From: BRH-c25 sp964447145
GTDB taxonomy: Bacteria; Bacillota; Clostridia; Lutisporales; Lutisporaceae
Assembly: GCA_964447145.1 (NCBI GenBank)
Contig: CAYURW010000043.1
Span: 1 to 20,117, forward strand
DNA length: 20,117 nucleotides
Direction: 5' to 3'
Shown: piece by piece, positions 15,078 through 20,117 of the stretch
Numbering within the stretch: the first letter of the stretch is position 1
How the letters are laid out: each line of letters opens with the position of its first letter
Position numbers and translations under genes: made by a program
The notes under the pieces: model-generated
The model's input: the letters and a program-made list of their open reading frames with translations, nothing else
Databases searched by the model: none
What the model was told of the DNA's origin: nothing

Positions 15078-15130
15078 CAAAAAATAAAAAGGGGCAGCTC
15101 AACTCGAATAATTTCACTCGTAACTGCTCC
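15078..15130 (-). terminator. Probable terminator after the amidase gene
   Basis: GGAGCAGTT (15130-15122) pairs with AGCTGCCCC (15099-15091) with one A-C mismatch and one wobble, a large loop, and then TTTTTATTTTTT. It is weaker than the other terminators because of its 22-nt loop, and it lies about 115 nt after the stop codon. Confidence 0.5.
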
Positions 15131-15141
15131 TTGCATTTGCA

Positions 15142-15253
15142 CATTACTCGTTGCCTGCTATTTGTATATTATGCAATGACCTTTATCGCATATCATTCAC
15201 TGCCTATTGCTCGTTGCGAATTATAAGCGGCACATTGGCTATTGCTTATTGCC
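15142..15253. repeat. Degenerate short repeats, CTATTGCTCGTTGC type
   Basis: Three related 13-15-mers recur: CATTACTCGTTGCC (15142-15155), CTATTGCTCGTTGC (15204-15217) and CTATTGCTTATTGCC (15239-15253). Fainter traces (CACTCGTAACTGCTCC) extend to about 15115. The last copy overlaps the stop codon of the amidase gene. Copies are irregularly spaced and diverged, with no dyad, so this is not a CRISPR array. Origin unknown. Confidence 0.5.
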
Positions 15254-16085
15254 ACATTTTAATATTATACAGTCTCAGCTTGTAGTCCGATGGATATTGA
15301 AGCATTGTCCTGTATAGAGAGCGCCCATTGGAGTCAATATCGTGAGATGCCAGAACAATATCATTAATGTTGTATTCCCGATCCTTGTTGTACCCCGTAA
15401 CGGCCAATGTGTGATACGGGATTCCGCTGGGATAGCAAAACTGCACTGCATCCCCCAGAAATGCCTCCTTGGATATTTCATCCATGTTCCGGATAGCTTC
15501 CAGATAACTGTATATTTTGTGGGCCTCTACTCTGTTGATCCAGTGTGCCTTGAACACTGCCGCTATTTTCCAGGAGAAGGTTATCCGCTTTTCGCTGTCT
15601 TTATTGGTTGCCCCCGGCTTGCAGTACCAATTGGTACTTTTCTTGTGATTCATGGGATTGTTGTCATCTGTCCAAGGCATTCCGCCCGCATACAGAACCT
15701 GGGAGACAAAATTTGCACAATCCCCACCCCCCTGATGAAAAGACGGATATTCGGGGTTGTAATTTTTCCAGTAGGTATCAATATAGGCTTTTGCCTTCTC
15801 TCTGTCATAGTAGCCGTTATCCCTCACACTCCTGTTTTCGTGATCCATCAGGTCTACTTCCTCATCCCCTGATTCGCTGAGAAAAATCTCCGCATCTTCG
15901 GCAATTTCGTTAAGCAGCGGATTCTCCTCTCTCATGAGTTGTTCCAATATCTCTCCGGCAAGCTTATCGTCCCTGGCACTGACCTGATCGATACCAAGCT
16001 TTGATATTAGAAATTTTATTATTCTTTCCTTCCTGTCTATGCTTTGGATGAATACCTCATCATGGATACTTTTCTCGTCAAACAT
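15246..16085 (-). CDS. Amidase_6-domain protein (papain-like amidase fold), no signal peptide
   Basis: A 279-residue protein. Residues 1-90 are charged and helical with no recognised domain. Residues about 92-279 match the putative amidase domain common in spore-formers: YDREKAKAYIDTYWKNYNP (93-111), then HQGGGDCANFVSQVLYAGG with Cys123 as presumed nucleophile, and GIPYHTLAVTGYN with His225 as presumed general base. Relatives are often secreted or spore-associated wall hydrolases, yet no signal peptide or membrane segment is present here. The ATG at 16085 is chosen because GGAGGG lies 6 nt upstream; an upstream ATG at 16148 falls inside the 6S RNA terminator. Only about 50 nt separate that terminator from the start. 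The substrate is not known. Confidence 0.82.
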   Translation of the reverse strand: MFDEKSIHDEVFIQSIDRKERIIKFLISKLGIDQVSARDDKLAGEILEQLMREENPLLNEIAEDAEIFLSESGDEEVDLMDHENRSVRDNGYYDREKAKAYIDTYWKNYNPEYPSFHQGGGDCANFVSQVLYAGGMPWTDDNNPMNHKKSTNWYCKPGATNKDSEKRITFSWKIAAVFKAHWINRVEAHKIYSYLEAIRNMDEISKEAFLGDAVQFCYPSGIPYHTLAVTGYNKDREYNINDIVLASHDIDSNGRSLYRTMLQYPSDYKLRLYNIKMWQ

Positions 16086-16133
16086 AGAAATCCCTCCATA
16101 TTCAGTGAACATCTGCATGCATTGGGCTAAGCT

Positions 16134-16195
16134 AAAAAAAATGCCCATGTGTTATTATATTCCCTTAATCAGGAAAAAATAACCTATGGGCATTT
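16134..16195 (-). terminator. Long intrinsic terminator of 6S RNA
   Basis: AAATGCCCAT (16195-16186) pairs perfectly with ATGGGCATTT (16148-16139), extended inside by GTTATT/AATAAC and TTCC/GGAA, followed by an uninterrupted T-run (16140-16134). A TATAAT occurs inside the hairpin on the minus strand (16154-16159). Confidence 0.88.
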
Positions 16196-16196
16196 A

Positions 16197-16383
16197 ATGT
16201 CCTTCCCGAAATGCCGTCAGCCATAATCTTAAAACCTGCCACCTAGCAGGTGGGTGCCCTGATTCCTGCTTCAACCCTCTGATCGAGCCAGCACGATTTC
16301 CACGTAAAATACACAGACTCCCCAATGTAAATTGAGGCTTAAGATTACTAAACTAACGAACATCTCAGGAATTTATGTTCTCT
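16197..16383 (-). ncRNA. ssrS: 6S RNA
   Basis: The minus strand contains TTCCTGAGATGTTCGTTAG near the 5' end, very close to the E. coli 6S start CTCTGAGATGTTCGCAAG, and GACGGCATTTCGGGAAGG near the 3' end, like the E. coli closing strand GGCGGCATCTCGGAG. These two pair to form the closing stem. Inside, TAATCTTAA pairs with TTAAGATTA, flanking a purine-rich bubble, which is the long interrupted hairpin that mimics an open promoter and binds sigma-A RNA polymerase. Length about 175-187 nt fits Firmicutes 6S RNAs. It has its own promoter and terminator and no open frame. The 5' end is set from the promoter; the 3' end is approximate because processing cannot be seen. Confidence 0.87.
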
Positions 16384-16389
16384 AATTAG

Positions 16390-16418
16390 ATTATAACCCT
16401 GTCCCAATGAAAAATCAA
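16390..16418 (-). promoter_or_regulatory. Sigma-A promoter of 6S RNA
   Basis: TTGATT (16413-16418) and TATAAT (16390-16395) on the minus strand, spacer 17 nt, place the transcription start near 16383, ten nt upstream of the conserved 6S 5' sequence. It lies only 38 nt after the DUF47 gene stop; no terminator hairpin for that gene is visible in between. Confidence 0.75.
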
Positions 16419-16455
16419 TGAAAAATATAGTAATAGCAAAGGGGCAGGCTGGTTT

Positions 16456-17079
16456 TTAAGAATTTTTCAATACTATGTTTTCTATGTCATTTGCCACAGT
16501 TTCGCAATTATCACAGCATTTTTCAAGAAGCAGGTATATCTCGGTCCATACCATAAGCTCAACTGGATCCTTAGTGTTCCTATAAAGATCTTTTACACCG
16601 TTTATATAAAGTGTGTCAGCCACTTCCTCCAGCCTGTTAACCTCCACTATGGCCGGATGCAGGGTATGAGACCTCTTGAAATGCCTGAATTCAGTCAAAG
16701 CAGCATTCATTGATTTGCAGCAATCGTTGATTATTTCCGTAAATTTGATTATTTCCGGCCTTATGACCTTTACATTATACATATCTATGCCAATAAGGAC
16801 ATCTTCAATGGAATCCACAACATCATCAATGTTATCAGCAAGGCTTATTATGTCTTCTCTTTCAATGGGCGGAAGAAATTCCTTCACAAGCCTGTTCATT
16901 ATCTCATGCCTTTGGCTATCTGCATTATGTTCAATTTCATGCATTTCCTTTACTTTGTCCCCAAGTATATCCAACCTGAAATTGTGAATGACATCACTTA
17001 GCATTTCCGAAGCCCTCAAAGAGCACTCCGCTAAATCAGTAAACGCATCGAAGTAATTAAAATTCTTCCTGTTTTTCAT
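16456..17079 (-). CDS. DUF47 (PhoU-like) Pit accessory protein
   Basis: A 207-residue all-helical protein of the DUF47/TIGR00153 family. MHEIEHNADSQRHEIMNRL and LPPIEREDIISLADNIDDVV are the family's metal-binding-type repeats, similar to PhoU. No membrane segment is present. It lies 115 nt downstream of a PiT phosphate transporter on the same strand; this pairing is conserved in many bacteria, where the protein modulates the transporter. AGAGGAGGG precedes the ATG at 17079. Its exact mechanism is not known. Confidence 0.92.
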   Translation of the reverse strand: MKNRKNFNYFDAFTDLAECSLRASEMLSDVIHNFRLDILGDKVKEMHEIEHNADSQRHEIMNRLVKEFLPPIEREDIISLADNIDDVVDSIEDVLIGIDMYNVKVIRPEIIKFTEIINDCCKSMNAALTEFRHFKRSHTLHPAIVEVNRLEEVADTLYINGVKDLYRNTKDPVELMVWTEIYLLLEKCCDNCETVANDIENIVLKNS

Positions 17080-17115
17080 TTACAATCTCCCTCCTCTATC
17101 CTGAACTCTTTACAA

Positions 17116-17131
17116 AGATTATTTATAATCT
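17116..17131. repeat. 7-bp palindrome between pit and the DUF47 gene
   Basis: AGATTAT-TT-ATAATCT is a near-perfect dyad with a 2-nt centre, about 40 nt before the DUF47 start. Too short and AT-rich to act as a terminator; it could be a protein-binding site or chance in AT-rich DNA. Confidence 0.3.
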
Positions 17132-17194
17132 GCTGTGCCTGCTTTGCCAAAATGCAGTGCTGTCCTTATTATATATTTGGTTCGAAGCATATAG

Positions 17195-18247
17195 CTAAAA
17201 TATTTTTATAAAAATATAAGCCATAAGGAATCCGACCAATCCGCATCCCGGGAAAGTCAATATCCATGCTGCTGCCATTTCCCTTACAATTCCCCAATTA
17301 ACGCTTGAGACCCTTTTTGCAGCGCCCACCCCCATTATAGCCGTTGTCTTTGTGTGGGTGGTACTGACGGGTATTCCTAATAATGAAGAAATTAAAAGGC
17401 ATGCCGCCCCTGCTAGATCAGCCGCAAAGCCCTGGTAAATCTCCAATTTAACCATATTCATCCCTACGGTTTTTATAATGCGGTAGCCCCCTATGGAGGT
17501 ACCCACTGCCATTACTACAGAGCAAAGGAGCATAAGCCATATAGGAATTGTAAACTGCGTCACCCCTGTTCGTCCTCCGGCCAAAAATATTCCCAGCATA
17601 AAGACTCCCATAAACTTCTGGCCGTCCTGGGCTCCATGCATGAATGCCATTGCCGCCCCGCCAAGAATTTGTGCCTTCCTAAACATCGGTATGGTTCTGC
17701 GCCTGTCTGCTCTCCCAAAGAAAAGCTGGATAAGCTTTGCGGAAAGGAATCCAAAACCTAGGCCCAGAAGCGTTGACATTAACAATCCGTATATGACTTT
17801 TATCCACTGTTCCCCGTTGATTCCCGAAAAACCTCCCTGCAAGGCTATTGCGGCTCCCGAAATGCCTGCAATGAGGGCATGGCTCTCACTGGTAGGAATA
17901 CCAAAGGCCCAGGCGGCAGTAGCCCAGATTACTATAGCAAACAATGCTGCACAGAGTGCAATCAGAGCATTTCTGGAATTTCCGCCGAAGTCGACCATGT
18001 TGTAAATTGTCTGTGCTACAGTAGCATTGATCATTGTCATCACAAGGACGCCAAAAAAATTAAAAACTGTCGCCATTATTATAGCATTCCGCGGTCCCAT
18101 TGACCTGGTGGAAACACATGTGGCAATAGCATTTGGCGCATCAGTCCAGCCGTTTACCAGAATGACTCCGAGAGTAAGGAAGGTTATGATAAAAAATGCC
18201 GGACTGGATACAAGCTGCTGCAGGAAAAATTCAAGGGTTATGCTCAT
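17195..18247 (-). CDS. pit: PiT-family inorganic phosphate transporter
   Basis: A 350-residue polytopic permease (about 10 hydrophobic segments) for low-affinity, ion-coupled phosphate uptake. The duplicated PiT signatures are present: VNGWTDAPNAIATCVSTRSM near 31-50 (Asp36) and GIPVSTTHTKTTAIMGVG near the C-terminus. The sequence WAFGIPTSESHALIAGISGA is the equivalent half-site motif in the first repeat. The ATG at 18247 is chosen for GGAGG 7 nt upstream; an in-frame ATG at 18301 would add 18 hydrophilic residues and overlaps the predicted promoter. It is co-oriented with the DUF47 partner gene downstream. Substrates such as sulfate are possible in the superfamily but less likely with DUF47 beside it. 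Confidence 0.93.
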   Translation of the reverse strand: MSITLEFFLQQLVSSPAFFIITFLTLGVILVNGWTDAPNAIATCVSTRSMGPRNAIIMATVFNFFGVLVMTMINATVAQTIYNMVDFGGNSRNALIALCAALFAIVIWATAAWAFGIPTSESHALIAGISGAAIALQGGFSGINGEQWIKVIYGLLMSTLLGLGFGFLSAKLIQLFFGRADRRRTIPMFRKAQILGGAAMAFMHGAQDGQKFMGVFMLGIFLAGGRTGVTQFTIPIWLMLLCSVVMAVGTSIGGYRIIKTVGMNMVKLEIYQGFAADLAGAACLLISSLLGIPVSTTHTKTTAIMGVGAAKRVSSVNWGIVREMAAAWILTFPGCGLVGFLMAYIFIKIF

Positions 18248-18291
18248 CGTAAAGCCTCCAATAAAATTATGATTCCTGATATTCCTTGATA

Positions 18292-18320
18292 ATATTAGCA
18301 TTTATATGAATTTTCCGCAA
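18292..18320 (-). promoter_or_regulatory. Candidate extended -10 promoter of pit
   Basis: TTGCGG (18315-18320) and TAATAT (18292-18297) on the minus strand, spacer 17 nt, with an upstream TGC giving an extended -10. Transcription would begin about 37 nt before the start. The 180-nt gap to the divergent CoA-binding gene also holds a small CCCC/GGGG hairpin (18383-18396) of unknown role. Confidence 0.5.
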
Positions 18321-18479
18321 CAAAAAGTATAAATTCATTCAGCTACGTGGCGATTAAGGAAAACGGAATCTTGTATCTTGTTCCCCTACCTGGGGATCAA
18401 ATATTGTTTTGCGGCGCAGCCACTTATGTTAAAATTGTCTTGAGTAAACAAATATAAAAAAGAATAGGCGGTGTTATCA

Positions 18480-18872
18480 TTGAATAAATATGCGGAAATC
18501 AAGAGCTCGATGCTGGAGAAAAAAATATGGGCCGTTATAGGTGCCACCAATAACCCGGATAAATTCGGCAATAAAATTTACAAAAGGCTGAAAGCCGAGG
18601 GCTATTCGGTGTATCCCGTAAACCCTATATATGAAGATATCGGCGGCGACAAATGCTATCCGGATTTGACGGCATTGCCCGAGAGGCCGGAGGTCTTGAA
18701 CATGGTCGTGTCTCCGAAAAAGGGAAAGGAATTTGTTGAAGAGGCAGCGCAATTGGGCATAGAAAATATCTGGCTTCAGCCGGGCACCTCTGACCCTGAG
18801 ATACTGGCCCTGATAAAAGAAAAGGGACTGACTGCAATACAGGCATGCGTATTGGAAACCCTTGGACAATAG
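18480..18872 (+). CDS. CoA-binding domain protein (YccU-like)
   Basis: A 130-residue single-domain Rossmann-like protein of the CoA_binding_2 family. The nucleotide-binding start IWAVIGATNNPDKFGNKIYK (16-35), then GYSVYPVNPIYEDIGG, the LNMVVSP strand and NIWLQPGTSD are all family hallmarks. Relatives form the CoA-binding part of succinyl-CoA synthetase-like proteins; stand-alone versions bind CoA but have no settled function. A TTG start at 18480 is preferred because AGGCGG lies 8 nt upstream; a GTG at 18471 overlaps that site. Divergent from pit and convergent with the DUF401 gene, 58 nt away. Confidence 0.9.
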   Translation: MNKYAEIKSSMLEKKIWAVIGATNNPDKFGNKIYKRLKAEGYSVYPVNPIYEDIGGDKCYPDLTALPERPEVLNMVVSPKKGKEFVEEAAQLGIENIWLQPGTSDPEILALIKEKGLTAIQACVLETLGQ

Positions 18873-18930
18873 AAGATGCAAGATTCTTATGCTGAATGCG
18901 CTATTCCTATGGATATAGAACACCAAAGTG

Positions 18931-20117
18931 TTATACTAAAACGAAAGACATCAGATAATAGCTAATAACTACGACAGCTGCAAGAGATACTGAGAACTTC
19001 CAATACTCCTTATACAGATCGGCCATTTGCACATCAAGGTATTCGCAGGTAAAGAGCTGGCATAAATGAAGGGGTGAAAAGTAGTAACCAATAAATGCCC
19101 AATTGTAAGCAAAATAACAGTATAAAAGCAGCAAATTCCCTGATATTGGCAGGGTAATGAGAACAGGCAATATGACCCCGAGGGCAGCAGGCTGAAAACC
19201 GGTCGTAGCGCTTAAAAAAATCGCAGTAATTATTATTCCGGGAATGACCGTCATTGGATCTTCAAAAATCCGGGTCAAAGTCGAAATCAACGAACCCATC
19301 TTCCCGATGGTCCCCTGAATAAGGAAAACACCTATAAGAGCATATAACACATTAAAGCTAAAGGCCTTAAGCGCATCTTCAATAAAAGCCCTTGTTGGGT
19401 GAAGCAAAAAAACGGCCAGCAATGCGGCAAGCATCCCCAAATAAAAGGGGACTTTCAATGCCAGATTGAGGATCACAGCAGCATATATCGGCGAGGTATA
19501 CTTAAGAAGACCCGCTATGTCCTTTCTATCAATGCTGTATTCTGAAATTTCATCCTCCCGGATATCCCTTAAATACAAATAGTATCCAATAATAACATAC
19601 ATGACAACAAAAACACTATTCAATGCAATCAGCCTGTAAATTGAGATCTGAGGGGCAAGGGATGCCACTATCAAAAATCCGGTTGCGTAGGGCATAAAAT
19701 GCATGGATATGTGTCTGCATACCAAATTGATTATCGCCCTGCGGACCTTGGTTAAATTTGACTTCTCTCCAAGCTGATCGACTAGGGGTACCGACATCAT
19801 AGCGCCTCCGGGCACTATCAACATGCCTATCAGCCCCGGGACAAACATAAGGATCATTTTTTTGCTTCTTATTACCTTTGATAAATGATCCAATATATTA
19901 TCTATAATTCCGTACTTTTTCATAAGAGCACCCATTATGGATATTTCAGCAACAATAATAAGCTGCCGCACTTTGGCAAAATCAAGAAAAATACCCATTA
20001 TGACATCTCCAAAGTCGTACAATCCGAGCCCTCCGAGAATCGCCATTATCCCTGCACAAATGCAGATTGCAATTCCAATGGGCACCTTCTTCTTGCTCAA
20101 TACCGGAATAAGCATTA
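18931..20117 (-). CDS. DUF401 integral membrane protein, 5' end cut by window edge
   Basis: At least 394 residues of a hydrophobic protein with about ten membrane segments, resembling DUF401 proteins, which are distantly related to GntP/ion-transporter-type permeases. Visible features are KKKVPIGIAI near the N-terminus, the Gly/Pro-rich GLIGMLIVPGGAMMSVPLVD (about 94-113), RRAIINLVCRHI, a second re-entrant-like GFQPAALGVILPV, and YYFSPLHLCQ near the C-terminus. These two halves suggest a duplicated transporter fold. An ATG lies at 20115 but no ribosome site can be seen, and relatives usually have a few more residues, so the true start is probably outside. The substrate is unknown. Confidence 0.8.
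   Translation of the reverse strand, partial: MLIPVLSKKKVPIGIAICICAGIMAILGGLGLYDFGDVIMGIFLDFAKVRQLIIVAEISIMGALMKKYGIIDNILDHLSKVIRSKKMILMFVPGLIGMLIVPGGAMMSVPLVDQLGEKSNLTKVRRAIINLVCRHISMHFMPYATGFLIVASLAPQISIYRLIALNSVFVVMYVIIGYYLYLRDIREDEISEYSIDRKDIAGLLKYTSPIYAAVILNLALKVPFYLGMLAALLAVFLLHPTRAFIEDALKAFSFNVLYALIGVFLIQGTIGKMGSLISTLTRIFEDPMTVIPGIIITAIFLSATTGFQPAALGVILPVLITLPISGNLLLLYCYFAYNWAFIGYYFSPLHLCQLFTCEYLDVQMADLYKEYWKFSVSLAAVVVISYYLMSFVLV

Noticed and set aside
15110..15253. Possible CRISPR array
   Set aside because: Repeats are 13-15 nt, diverged and irregularly spaced, with no conserved spacers and no cas genes.
18914..18936. AACAC-CAAA-GTGTT hairpin as terminator between the CoA-binding and DUF401 genes
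   Set aside because: The stem is only 5 bp plus a bulged extension and no T-run follows on either strand.

Overview
The window reads as an ordinary chromosomal segment from an anaerobic, endospore-forming Clostridia-type Bacillota. The evidence is a complete cotJA-cotJB-cotJC spore-coat operon, AG-rich Shine-Dalgarno sites, frequent TTG starts, moderately AT-rich DNA, cobalamin nucleotide-loop genes, an ATP-type PEP carboxykinase and a Firmicutes-like 6S RNA. No phage, transposase, CRISPR array, rRNA or tRNA was seen.

Layout. 1-1256 (minus): the start of prfC, cut by the window edge, preceded by a GAF-GGDEF diguanylate cyclase. 1399-3360 (plus): a two-gene pseudouridine catabolic operon, psuG-psuK. 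3362-5806 (minus): pckA followed by a FolD-family gene that lacks two expected catalytic residues. 6025-9047 (minus): cobT-cobU-cobS-cobC, the lower-ligand assembly branch of B12 synthesis and cobinamide salvage. It is read from a near-consensus promoter flanked by a 9-bp dyad. 9120-9830: a decayed aminotransferase pseudogene, then a leader with a sigma-E-like promoter and overlapping inverted repeats. 9831-10130 (plus): an unrecognised protein with ten cysteines. 10239-11840 (minus): a chemoreceptor-like protein whose Cache-like sensor segment lies after the signalling domain. 12092-13185 (minus): cotJA-B-C. 13364-14890 (minus): a secreted GH26-like glycoside hydrolase. 15246-16085 (minus): an Amidase_6-type protein without a signal peptide. 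16134-16418 (minus): 6S RNA with its own promoter and terminator. 16456-18247 (minus): a PiT phosphate transporter and its DUF47 partner. 18480-18872 (plus): a small CoA-binding protein. 18931-20117 (minus): a DUF401 membrane protein cut by the right edge.

How the genes work together. psuG and psuK degrade pseudouridine to uracil and ribose 5-phosphate. cobTUSC activates the lower ligand and cobinamide and joins them. pit and the DUF47 gene form a phosphate uptake pair. The cotJ genes, and possibly the Cys-rich protein, belong to sporulation.

I did not find a convincing new multi-gene system. The items most worth checking are the FolD variant, the dyad around the cob promoter, the Cys-rich protein with its structured upstream region, the inverted-architecture chemoreceptor, and the promoter-like element inside the 6S terminator. 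All assignments come from motif recognition by eye; no database search was run.
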